Source: Tissierellia bacterium (GTDB taxonomy: Bacteria > Bacillota_A > Clostridia > Tissierellales > Peptoniphilaceae). From it: a DNA stretch of 49,190 nt. Positions within the stretch are counted from its first letter, which is position 1. Each line of letters begins with the position of its first letter. The DNA lies in the NCBI GenBank assembly GCA_012513395.1, contig JAAZCH010000057.1, forward strand, positions 1-49,190, written 5' to 3'. The notes beneath the pieces are model-generated. The model searched no databases. It saw only the letters and a list, made by a program, of their open reading frames with translations, and was not told where the DNA came from. The position numbers and the translations under genes are program-made. This document shows positions 1 through 7,492 of the stretch, piece after piece.

Positions 1-404
1 CTGAACGTCTTATAAAAGAATTTGAAGTCAAAACTGACTCCAGAAATACTCCTGTGCGTATGCTTTCGGGTGGTAATATCCAAAAAGTAGTAGCTGCCAG
101 AGAGATGGATTTGGACATGGATCTTTTGATTGCTGACCAACCCACTAGGGGAATTGACGTAGGAACGGCTGCCCTTATTCGTGAAAAAATCGTAGAAAAA
201 AGAAATAATGGCGTAGGAGTCTTGGTAGTAAGTGCAGATATTGGCGAAGTAATGGAACTATCTGACAGCTTAATAGTATTTTACGATGGCAAAATCTCTG
301 CTTATTTCAAAGACGCATCGCAGGTTACAGAAGAAGAATTAGGACTATATATGTTAGGTCTTAAGTTTATGAATGAAGAAGAACTGAAAGGAGCGATATC
401 ATGA
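1..404 (+). CDS. Nucleoside/sugar-type ABC transporter ATP-binding protein, C-terminal part (partial)
   Basis: The frame is open from base 3 with no start, so the gene enters from the left edge. A GTG at 54 is internal to the frame and not a credible start. Visible are an ABC signature LSGGN-QK (from base 63), Walker B LLIADQP followed by TRGIDVG, and a switch region SADIGEV with no His. That is typical of the second nucleotide-binding domain of tandem-NBD ATPases of the CUT2/nucleoside (BmpA-NupABC, RbsA-like) family. It would power the two permeases that follow. Its stop overlaps the next start as ATGA (401-404), indicating translational coupling. The substrate (nucleosides) is inferred from the downstream nucleoside hydrolases. 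Confidence 0.9.
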   Translation, partial: ERLIKEFEVKTDSRNTPVRMLSGGNIQKVVAAREMDLDMDLLIADQPTRGIDVGTAALIREKIVEKRNNGVGVLVVSADIGEVMELSDSLIVFYDGKISAYFKDASQVTEEELGLYMLGLKFMNEEELKGAIS

Positions 405-1519
405 CGGATAAAGTTAATAGCGAAGTTAGAGACGTCAGACGAGAAATTCGTAAGATAGAATCTCGATTTGAAATTTTAAGGACAATTTTAACACTATTGA
501 TTTCTTTAGCAATAATTATTGTCATAATCGCCTTAGTTAGTGACAACCCATTGGATGCAGTTAAAACTCTTTTGACTGGACCATTGACTAGCATGAGAAG
601 ATTTTCAAATGTTATTGAGCTTATGATACCACTTAGCTTTACAGGTCTTGCTCTTACTGTAGTTTTTACAACGAAAAGATATAACTTATCTGCCAACAGT
701 GCTTTTTATATGGGAGCGATGATGGCGACGATTGTAGGAATTTTTTCTCCTCTACCACCTTTTTTGACTGTAATTGTTGCGTTAATTGCAGGTTTTCTTG
801 CAGGAGCAGTTATTGGAGGAGTGCCGGCAGTACTAAGCGAGAAATATAGAGCCAATGTACTAGTAATTTCTTTGATGCTCAATTATTTAGTTGGATTTTT
901 TGTAAAATATTTATTCAATTATGTAGTTAGAGATCCAGGCAGATCTAGTCAAGAATCATATCCTTTACCTGAAGGAGTTAATTTAGGGACATTGATTCCA
1001 AAAACTCGAATTCACTTTGGACTATTTATAATGTTGGCTGTGGTAATAATTGCATATTATGTATTTTATAAAACTAAATGGGGATACACCCTTAGGACAG
1101 TAGGATCCAATGAAAAATTTGCGAAATACACTGGAATTGAAGTATCTAAGGTAGTAATTCTAGCTCAGATTATAGGAACTGGTATTGCTGGTTTAGGTGG
1201 CAGTGTAGAAATGTTGGGAATATATTCGTCCTTCATGTGGAACGAAGCACCGGGTTTTGGATTTGATGGGGTAATAATTGCCACATTAGCTAGACAAAAT
1301 CCTAGGTCCATTCCATTTGCTGCATTTTTTCTAGCCTATGTAAGAACTGGAGCAGATATTTTGAATAGAACATCCAATGTTCCTGCAGAGATTATATCTA
1401 TAGTACAAGCGACTATAATTCTTCTAATTGCAGCTCAGTCCTTCTTGAGTACATGGAAAGAAAAAGAAATAGTAAAAGTTTCCCAAGTTGAAACAAAGGT
1501 TAAGGAGGTAGAAGCATGA
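401..1519 (+). CDS. ABC transporter permease, nucleoside type (NupB/NupP-like)
   Basis: A 372-residue membrane protein of the BPD_transp_2 (branched-chain/CUT2) permease family. After a charged N-terminal 30 residues there are about eight to nine hydrophobic segments. The family-typical cytoplasmic stretch KWGYTLRTVGSNEKFAKYTGI precedes the last group of helices, and this loop contacts the ATPase. The start is the ATG at 401, preceded by GAAAGGAG and overlapping the ATPase stop. It should form a heterodimeric channel with the next gene product. Nucleoside specificity is inferred from operon context and from the long N-terminal form typical of BmpA-linked permeases. Confidence 0.9.
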   Translation: MTDKVNSEVRDVRREIRKIESRFEILRTILTLLISLAIIIVIIALVSDNPLDAVKTLLTGPLTSMRRFSNVIELMIPLSFTGLALTVVFTTKRYNLSANSAFYMGAMMATIVGIFSPLPPFLTVIVALIAGFLAGAVIGGVPAVLSEKYRANVLVISLMLNYLVGFFVKYLFNYVVRDPGRSSQESYPLPEGVNLGTLIPKTRIHFGLFIMLAVVIIAYYVFYKTKWGYTLRTVGSNEKFAKYTGIEVSKVVILAQIIGTGIAGLGGSVEMLGIYSSFMWNEAPGFGFDGVIIATLARQNPRSIPFAAFFLAYVRTGADILNRTSNVPAEIISIVQATIILLIAAQSFLSTWKEKEIVKVSQVETKVKEVEA

Positions 1520-2463
1520 ACGCAGTTATAAGTCTATTTGGAAACCCAAGCTTTTGGTTTGGTGTAGTTAGATCTACAACTCCCTTACTTCTAGCAGCCT
1601 TAGCAGCTTTAATCGCAGCGAGATCTGGAATAACTAATATGGCCATTGAAGGTATAATGCTTTTCTCTGCTCTGTTTGCAGTTATGGCATCTTATTGGTC
1701 AGGTAGTGCGTGGATTGGATTATTAGTAGCATTATTGATAGGCATTGGCTTGAGTTTATCACTTGCATATTTCAAATTAAAAATGGATACAGATGAAGTA
1801 TTAGTAGCTATTGCCTTGAATCTATTGGCTGAAGGGGCGACTATCTTCTTACTATTTATTTTTACAGGAGAAAAAGCTACTTCTGCTTCTATAGGAAGCA
1901 AAATTTTGCCTAATATTAATATACCTTTGATTCAGGACCTTCCATTTATTGGAAAGGTATTATCTGGACATAGCGTTTTGGTATATATTTCTTTTGCGTT
2001 AATATTTGTTTTGAATTATTTATTATTTAAAACTCCTCTTGGTTTGAGAATCAGATCTGTAGGATCAAATCCTCACGCAGCAGAGTCAGTAGGTATTTCA
2101 GTAAATAAAACTAAGTATATTGCCCTTGGGATTTCTGGATTTTTAGCAGGAATGGCAGGAGCGTATATGTCCATGGGATATATGAAATTCTTCGTAAGGG
2201 GAATGGTAGCAGGTAGAGGATTTGTAGGATTGGCAGCTAATAACGTAGGTGGCAGACATCCTATAGGAGCATTTTTAGCTAGTGCACTATTTGGCGTATT
2301 CGAATCACTCGCTAACAATTTACAATCTATTGTCACTATTCCAGTAGAATTTATTCAAATGATTCCATATATCACAACAATATTAGCATACACATTCTTC
2401 TCATACAGAAGAATGACAGAAAGACAAAGAAAAGCGAAAAAATTAGCAACAAGTAATAATTAG
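1516..2463 (+). CDS. ABC transporter permease, nucleoside type (NupC/NupQ-like)
   Basis: A 315-residue permease with about nine hydrophobic segments, the second membrane subunit of the importer. It carries the same cytoplasmic coupling motif as its partner (TPLGLRIRSVGSNPHAAESVGI, about residues 175-195) and a Gly-rich segment RGFVGLAANNVGGRHPIG typical of the family. The start overlaps the previous stop as ATGA (1516-1519), with AAGGAGG just upstream. The substrate-binding lipoprotein of the system is not in the window and presumably lies to the left. Confidence 0.9.
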   Translation: MNAVISLFGNPSFWFGVVRSTTPLLLAALAALIAARSGITNMAIEGIMLFSALFAVMASYWSGSAWIGLLVALLIGIGLSLSLAYFKLKMDTDEVLVAIALNLLAEGATIFLLFIFTGEKATSASIGSKILPNINIPLIQDLPFIGKVLSGHSVLVYISFALIFVLNYLLFKTPLGLRIRSVGSNPHAAESVGISVNKTKYIALGISGFLAGMAGAYMSMGYMKFFVRGMVAGRGFVGLAANNVGGRHPIGAFLASALFGVFESLANNLQSIVTIPVEFIQMIPYITTILAYTFFSYRRMTERQRKAKKLATSNN

Positions 2464-2476
2464 AAAGTAATTATTA

Positions 2477-2575
2477 GATAGTAATTAGTAATTAATAAAT
2501 TTGCCTACGGTTAAGATTGACAAATTGAATTTGTCGAAACTTGCCGCAGGCATCTACTATCTACTAATTACTATC
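2477..2575. repeat. Palindromic intergenic repeat, copy A
   Basis: The gap between the permease and the MFS gene is a nested inverted repeat. The outer arms GATAGTAATTAGTA (2477-2490) and TACTAATTACTATC (2562-2575) are perfect. Inside are GCCTACGG (2503-2510) opposite CCGCAGGC (2544-2551), then a perfect inner palindrome GACAAATTGAATTTGTC (2519-2535). The same architecture, with the same inner palindrome except its central base, recurs at 24510-24591. This looks like a short mobile or REP/MITE-like palindrome. No T-run follows it, so it is not a classic terminator. Confidence 0.65.
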
Positions 2576-2602
2576 TTCTATCTATTATCTGGGAGGAAGT
2601 AA

Positions 2603-3793
2603 TTGGGGAATAAAAAAATTGGTGCGACTGCAGTTTCCTATTTCACGATGTTTATTGAGGGGGGACTTAATAATGTAGTTGGAGCTTTGATGGTCTTGCT
2701 GACTATTAGACTAGCAAGGGAACCTGGGGATATTGCCATTTTAGCTTCGGCTCGAGGAATAGGAACTGTACTCACCCTTTACGCAAGCGGATTGATATCT
2801 GATAAAAAAGGACGAAAAATAGTTATTGTAGCCGGTGGAATATTGTATATCATATTTAATATCGGGATGATGACAACGTCCAGTTATTATATGGCAATGA
2901 TTTACTCATTTATTGGTGGACTGGCTTTCGGACTTATGGATGCTCCTGGTTTTAGCATTTTGTTTGACGCTTATGGAGATAAAAGTGGACCTTATGTAAG
3001 TATGGTACAAGTTTTCTTCGGAGGCGGTGGAATGTTTACGTCATTTTTGGCGGTGTTGCTCATGAGTAAAGGTTTAAGTTACAATTACTTATTTGCAATA
3101 TATTTAGGAATTACAGTGTTTACAACTGTACTTGCCCTATTAATAAAATTCCCACCACAAGCGAGCGCGAAGACTGGTGAAGATTTTAGTTTGCAGATAT
3201 TTGAAAATCCACCGGAAATTAAAAGAGAAGGCGTATTTGTTTTAGTTCTTTCTCTATTTTTTAATCTAGCAAATTATACTTTTTTGACTTGGCTACCTCT
3301 TTATGTACAAACTAGCAAAGCAATCCTTCCATCAGATGCGGTACAATCCTTAACTTATTATCTACTTGGCACTGTGATAGGTTCCTTTGTGTTTTCCTTG
3401 GTGCTTCGTAGAGTTCATTTCACACGTTTATTATTATTTAATCCATTTCTAGCTATTGTTTCTTTATTGCTATTAATTTATACAAAAAATTTGATTTGGA
3501 TTTATTCTTGTTCATTTTTTATAGGATTTTTCTTGGCAAATTATTATTCAATGGCTGTAAGTATAGGAGGAGAATTTTTCCCGACACAATCCGGTGGATT
3601 TACTGGAATGTTAGGAACGGCGGGTTCGATTGGAAGCACAATAGTTGCATCAGTCACCGGAATAGTTGTGAAAAATTTTGGAGTAATGCATATTATGTGG
3701 ATTTCAATTTTTGCACTTACAGTTATTGTGATAATGGGAGTGAAATTTAGAAAAATTTATTTTGGTTTAGGAAAGAAAGTTTTTAGTTTATAA
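2603..3793 (+). CDS. MFS transporter (putative nucleoside or base carrier)
   Basis: A 396-residue protein with about twelve hydrophobic segments and the MFS loop-2 motif A in the form GLISDKKGRKI (about residues 60-70), i.e. G-x-x-x-D-x-x-G-R-x. The start is TTG at 2603, chosen because GGGAGG lies 6-8 bases upstream and the first transmembrane helix follows directly. It sits 14 bp before two nucleoside hydrolase genes and downstream of the nucleoside ABC importer. Transport or efflux of nucleosides or the released base is therefore plausible, but the sequence alone does not show the substrate. Confidence 0.85.
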   Translation: MGNKKIGATAVSYFTMFIEGGLNNVVGALMVLLTIRLAREPGDIAILASARGIGTVLTLYASGLISDKKGRKIVIVAGGILYIIFNIGMMTTSSYYMAMIYSFIGGLAFGLMDAPGFSILFDAYGDKSGPYVSMVQVFFGGGGMFTSFLAVLLMSKGLSYNYLFAIYLGITVFTTVLALLIKFPPQASAKTGEDFSLQIFENPPEIKREGVFVLVLSLFFNLANYTFLTWLPLYVQTSKAILPSDAVQSLTYYLLGTVIGSFVFSLVLRRVHFTRLLLFNPFLAIVSLLLLIYTKNLIWIYSCSFFIGFFLANYYSMAVSIGGEFFPTQSGGFTGMLGTAGSIGSTIVASVTGIVVKNFGVMHIMWISIFALTVIVIMGVKFRKIYFGLGKKVFSL

Positions 3794-3807
3794 TTTTAGG
3801 AGGAAAT

Positions 3808-4731
3808 ATGGAAAAAATTTGTACAATATTTGATTGCGATCCAGGAGTGGATGACGCTTTTGCAATTGTATATTTAAAAAATTCAGAAAAATTTGATGTG
3901 AAATTACTTGCAAGCGTTGCAGGAAATGTAGAGGTTGAATACACTACTAGAAATCTCAGAGGATTAGTGAAAGCTCTGGACTGGGATGTGGAAGTATGTG
4001 AAGGCGCTGCTATGCCAATTATGGGCAGACAAGTTTTAGCGGGAGAAATTCACGGTAAAACGGGACTAGGTGGATATGAGTTCGAAGATGATGAGTTGGC
4101 AGAACTTAGTAAAAGAAATGCTTTTGATGCCATGGTGGATGTCTTGGAAAATAACGACAAGACACTTATTATCGCAGTGGGACCTTTAACGAATATCGCT
4201 TTACTGTTATTGGGCAGACCTGATTTGAAAGAAAAGATTTCAGAAATCACCATTATGGGCGGAGGTTTGGAGAAAGGAAATACCACTGCTGCTGCAGAAT
4301 TTAACATTATAGCTGATCCAGAAGCTGCTGAGATAGTATTTAAAAGTGGCGTCAAAGTGAATATGGCTGGATTGGATGTTACTGAAAAGGGAGATTACAA
4401 TTGGGACATCCATAATATTTTAAAAGCGTCAAATTTAAAGATTACAGATATTTTAACAGAAATAATGCTGGCTTCTTTTAAGAGAATTGAAGAAAAAAGA
4501 GGCAGCAAAATAAGTCTTCATGACGTAGTGGCTGTTATGTATCATACTGATCCCGAAATATTTACTGGCAAGGACTATCATGTGGTGGTGGAAACAGAAG
4601 GTGTATATACTAGGGGGCAAACTCTTGCAGATAGACGAAGCTTTAGTACAACTGAAAAAAACGCCCATGTGATTTTAGATTTGGATGAAGAAAAGTTTCG
4701 AGAAAGATTGATAGAGGTGCTAACAAAATGA
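3808..4731 (+). CDS. Nucleoside hydrolase (IunH/Rih family), first copy
   Basis: A 307-residue enzyme of the inosine-uridine preferring nucleoside hydrolase family, which splits ribonucleosides into base and ribose. The N-terminal calcium-binding motif is FDCDPGVDDAFAI (residues 8-20). Also visible are HGKTGLGG, VGPLTNIALL, AEFNIIADPEAA (substrate and metal contacts) and a C-terminal LHDVVAVMY with the catalytic-region His. It starts at an ATG preceded by AGGAGG. The stop overlaps the start of a second, diverged copy by ATGA (4728-4731). With the importer upstream it forms a nucleoside scavenging pathway. Preferred base is not determinable. Confidence 0.92.
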   Translation: MEKICTIFDCDPGVDDAFAIVYLKNSEKFDVKLLASVAGNVEVEYTTRNLRGLVKALDWDVEVCEGAAMPIMGRQVLAGEIHGKTGLGGYEFEDDELAELSKRNAFDAMVDVLENNDKTLIIAVGPLTNIALLLLGRPDLKEKISEITIMGGGLEKGNTTAAAEFNIIADPEAAEIVFKSGVKVNMAGLDVTEKGDYNWDIHNILKASNLKITDILTEIMLASFKRIEEKRGSKISLHDVVAVMYHTDPEIFTGKDYHVVVETEGVYTRGQTLADRRSFSTTEKNAHVILDLDEEKFRERLIEVLTK

Positions 4732-5639
4732 CAAAAAAAATTCCGGTAATTATAGATTGTGATCCAGGTGTAGATGATGCGTTAGCCCTTATGCTTGCAA
4801 ATGCAAAAGAAGAACTGGACATTAAAGCAATTACTACAGTAGCTGGTAACGTGGGCATAGAATACACGACAAAAAATGCCAGACTAGTAGCAGGACTTTT
4901 GGAAATGGATACTGTAATAGCTAGAGGAGCAGGAAGTGCACTTTTGGTTCCGCAAATTGTAGCATCCAATACCCACGGCGAAGATGGTTTTGGTGGCGTA
5001 GGGGAATTATTTAATGAAAATGATTTGGCCGAGCTTTCAGAAAAAAATGCTGTGGAAACTATTGCTGAAACTTTAAGAGAGTCAGAAGAAAAAGTTACCA
5101 TAATAGCAGTAGGACCCTTAACTAACATAGCTACGGTATTTTTAATTTATCCAGAGTTAAAAGAAAAGGTAGAAGTTCTAAGTATTATGGGCGGAAGCAC
5201 TACGGTAGGAAACAGAACTGCAAAAGGTGAGTTTAACTTTTTAGTAGATCCTCATGCCGCACATATAGTTATGAATCTAGGTATTCCCATTATCCTTGCT
5301 GGATTAAATGTAACTTTAAAAGATGCTTATGTAGTTGATGAAGATGTGGAAAAAATGCGAGCAATAAATACTAGAGTCTCCAATGTAGCTACAGAAATTC
5401 TAATAGCCTATAAAAATGAAGACCCAGCTCTCCACGATCCAGTATCAGTTTTAGCAATTACCAATCCAGAAATAATGGTAATGGAAGATATGTATGTGAA
5501 CGTTGAACCAAGTGGATTATTCAGTGGCGGTATGTCATTTACTGATGAAAGGCCTCATAGAAAGCCACCAAATAATTGCAAAGTAATTGTAAGTATAGAT
5601 AGAGAAAAATTTATAGACGAGCTATTAGCTGCATTTTAA
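4728..5639 (+). CDS. Nucleoside hydrolase (IunH/Rih family), second copy
   Basis: A 303-residue paralogue of the preceding enzyme. Motifs are IDCDPGVDDALAL near the N-terminus, HGEDGFGGVG, VGPLTNIATV, GEFNFLVDPHAAHIV and LHDPVSVLAI. These complete the calcium site and active-site His region, so both copies look catalytically intact. The two copies differ clearly in sequence, suggesting different base specificity (purine versus pyrimidine) rather than a recent duplication. It is the last gene of the nucleoside operon; a terminator follows at 5759-5796. Confidence 0.92.
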   Translation: MTKKIPVIIDCDPGVDDALALMLANAKEELDIKAITTVAGNVGIEYTTKNARLVAGLLEMDTVIARGAGSALLVPQIVASNTHGEDGFGGVGELFNENDLAELSEKNAVETIAETLRESEEKVTIIAVGPLTNIATVFLIYPELKEKVEVLSIMGGSTTVGNRTAKGEFNFLVDPHAAHIVMNLGIPIILAGLNVTLKDAYVVDEDVEKMRAINTRVSNVATEILIAYKNEDPALHDPVSVLAITNPEIMVMEDMYVNVEPSGLFSGGMSFTDERPHRKPPNNCKVIVSIDREKFIDELLAAF

Positions 5640-5642
5640 AAA

Positions 5643-5660
5643 TGTGGATAATGTGGATAA
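5643..5660 (-). other. Two tandem DnaA-box 9-mers
   Basis: TGTGGATAA occurs twice back to back at 5643-5651 and 5652-5660, each the complement of the consensus DnaA box TTATCCACA. They begin three bases after the nucleoside hydrolase stop. A third perfect box lies on the other strand at 5890-5898. Function is not demonstrated. Confidence 0.55.
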
Positions 5661-5758
5661 CATGGTGTAATGTAGGAAGCAGCAAAGACAGAGCCTGTGT
5701 ATATTAAGAAAAATTAATAAATAGTTTCAACTATAAAAACAGAAAAACAAATCAACAT

Positions 5759-5796
5759 AAACGGCTAAATCTATGGGTTTAGTCGTTTTGTTTTTT
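5759..5796 (+). terminator. Rho-independent terminator of the nucleoside operon
   Basis: Stem AAACGGCTAAA (5759-5769) and TTTAGTCGTTT (5778-5788) with one G-T pair and an eight-base loop, followed by a T-rich tail to 5796. The surrounding gap 5640-5996 (357 bp) holds no gene. Besides this terminator it has the DnaA-box 9-mers and an inverted pair GCAAAGACA / TGTCTTTGC. Confidence 0.85.
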
Positions 5797-5889
5797 GAAA
5801 TAAATTTAAAAAACTTCATCAAAATTTACTAAAGAGAAGTATAATATTTAAATTATTTTACGTTTTGGTATTGACAAAAATAAAAACAG

Positions 5890-5898
5890 TTATCCACA
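5890..5898 (+). other. DnaA-box 9-mer
   Basis: A perfect TTATCCACA in the AT-rich gap upstream of the VOC gene, opposite in orientation to the tandem pair at 5643-5660. The inverted partner TGTCTTTGC of GCAAAGACA lies just after it. Confidence 0.5.
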
Positions 5899-5996
5899 GT
5901 TGGTGTCTTTGCAGGGAATTATATTAATAAATAATTATTCTTTGGTTAAATTCATACACTTTAGGCTATCAATTGAATATAAATTTGTAGGAGGAT

Positions 5997-6437
5997 ATGA
6001 TAACGGTTGGCGTAGAAATAGATATGGTAGTAACTGACAGTTTGGCAGCTTTGTCAGAGTATGAAGAAATATTTGATGTGGAAAGACTTGAAGTCACTGA
6101 ATTTCCGCAGGGATCCAACGAAGCTATATTTACGATTTATGGCACTAGATTTCACCTATTAGATGAAAATCCAGAGTATTTTTTAGTAGCTCCAGGAGAA
6201 AATTCCAATAACTCTTTTTGGTTCAATGTCTTGGTAGAAGATATAGAAGACGTATTTAAAAAAGCGAAATCAAAAAACTGGACGGTGCTTCAAGAAGTAA
6301 TTAAACTAGAGGAAATGGGTGTCTCCAATGCAATCTTAAAGGACAACTTTGGGTATATGTGGATGCTCCACGAACTTCATAAAGTTGTCAGTTTCGAAGA
6401 AAGAGTTGAAATGTTTAAAGAAAAAATGGGAAAATAA
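5997..6437 (+). CDS. VOC superfamily protein (PhnB/glyoxalase-like)
   Basis: A 146-residue protein with the beta-alpha-beta-beta-beta pattern of the vicinal-oxygen-chelate fold. It starts with a VGVEIDMVVTDSLAALSEYEEIF repeat half, then FTIYGTRFHLLDENP, then a second half with FWFNVLVEDIEDVFKKAKSKNW and a closing LKDNFGYMWMLHE. The organisation resembles PhnB/3-demethylubiquinone-methyltransferase-like VOC proteins, whose substrates are mostly unknown. The start at 5997 is set by GTAGGAGG six bases upstream. It is monocistronic, with a terminator right after it. Confidence 0.82.
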   Translation: MITVGVEIDMVVTDSLAALSEYEEIFDVERLEVTEFPQGSNEAIFTIYGTRFHLLDENPEYFLVAPGENSNNSFWFNVLVEDIEDVFKKAKSKNWTVLQEVIKLEEMGVSNAILKDNFGYMWMLHELHKVVSFEERVEMFKEKMGK

Positions 6438-6445
6438 TTTCAAAG

Positions 6446-6474
6446 AAAAATCGCATAGCAATATGTGATTTTTT
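6446..6474 (+). terminator. Rho-independent terminator after the VOC gene
   Basis: Stem AATCGCATA (6449-6457) and TATGTGATT (6462-6470), loop GCAA, one G-T pair, followed by a T-run to 6474. Confidence 0.85.
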
Positions 6475-6564
6475 AATTGAAAATCATAACTTGAGAAATC
6501 TTGACAAAGTTGAGCCTTTAGAATAGTCTATAATTAATTAAAATAAATAATAACGGTAGGCAAA

Positions 6565-7470
6565 ATGATTAAAAAATTATTTATCCTAAGTACTAAAGCA
6601 GGAAATGGAAACTTTGCAGATTTTAAAAATAAAATTATAGATACTTATACAAAACACAATCGTTTAGATGAATTAGAAATTGTTCTCACTGAAGATAAAG
6701 AACATGGTAAGAAAGCTGCATTGGAATTTTCTAAAAGGAACTATTCAAATAAAATTGTGATAGCATGCGGCGGGGACGGAACTATAGGTGAAATAGCAGG
6801 AGTTTTAGCAAAAAGCGATACAGCTTTGGGACTTATTCCCATGGGAACTGGAAATGATTTTTCAAAAAACTTTGACTATTCAAATTTTCAAATAGAAGAT
6901 ACATTCGAACCTGAAATTAGACCTATTGACATAATAGACATTAACGGAGAAAAATGTATAAACGTAATGAGCATAGGATTTGACACTCATATTTTGAAGC
7001 GAACCTATGATTTTTTAAATCTTTATCCCAAACTAGGTAAAAAAGCATTTATCCTCGCAATAATCCAATCCCTTTTAAATATCAAAAATGAAAAATTGGA
7101 ATATGATTTGATTACTGTAACTGGAAAGAATTTGAAAGTATCTGGGGAATATATCATCTCAGCTTTATGTAATGGAGGATATTATGGTTCAGGATTTAAC
7201 CCATCACCTACAGCATTAATAGATGATGGGGTATTAAATTTAGTAGCTATTAAAAAACTTCCATACCTATCTATAATTCCATTAATTTTCAAATACAAAA
7301 AGGGAACTCATATTACCCACGAAAATGTAGAAGAATATGAAGTGGTTTCTGGAAAAATTAAAACTCCTCAGGGTGCAATTGCAAATATGGACGGAGAAAT
7401 TTTTCAATTTAAAGAAATTGATTTTAAAGTAATAAAAAACGGAATTTTATGGGCATACCTTGCTAAGTAA
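6565..7470 (+). CDS. Diacylglycerol/lipid kinase family protein (DgkB/YegS type)
   Basis: A 301-residue soluble lipid kinase. The ATP-binding glycine motif GGDGT is at residues 69-73 and the second motif GTGNDF at 94-99, both diagnostic of the DAGK catalytic domain. A C-terminal beta-sandwich ends in GAIANMDGEIFQFKE, the typical DGE motif. Members phosphorylate diacylglycerol or related lipids at the membrane, here probably recycling diacylglycerol from lipoteichoic acid or envelope synthesis. The ribosome site is weak (GGTAGG). It converges on the ABC permease 22 bp away, and I see no terminator in that gap. Confidence 0.9.
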   Translation: MIKKLFILSTKAGNGNFADFKNKIIDTYTKHNRLDELEIVLTEDKEHGKKAALEFSKRNYSNKIVIACGGDGTIGEIAGVLAKSDTALGLIPMGTGNDFSKNFDYSNFQIEDTFEPEIRPIDIIDINGEKCINVMSIGFDTHILKRTYDFLNLYPKLGKKAFILAIIQSLLNIKNEKLEYDLITVTGKNLKVSGEYIISALCNGGYYGSGFNPSPTALIDDGVLNLVAIKKLPYLSIIPLIFKYKKGTHITHENVEEYEVVSGKIKTPQGAIANMDGEIFQFKEIDFKVIKNGILWAYLAK

Positions 7471-7492
7471 TCTTTTATTATTTGGAAACTAA

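Noticed and set aside
3496..3750. An ORF in another frame inside the MFS gene
   Set aside because: It overlaps a clear transmembrane protein on the same strand, has no ribosome site and gives no recognisable protein.
5640..5996. A full replication origin at the DnaA-box cluster
   Set aside because: No dnaA, dnaN or other replication genes are near, only three boxes occur, and gene direction does not switch here. Reported only as a DnaA-box cluster.
6501..6534. TTGACA (6501) with TATAAT (6529) as the lipid-kinase promoter
   Set aside because: The spacing is 22 bp, too long for a standard promoter; TAGTCT at the right distance is a weak -10. Left uncalled.
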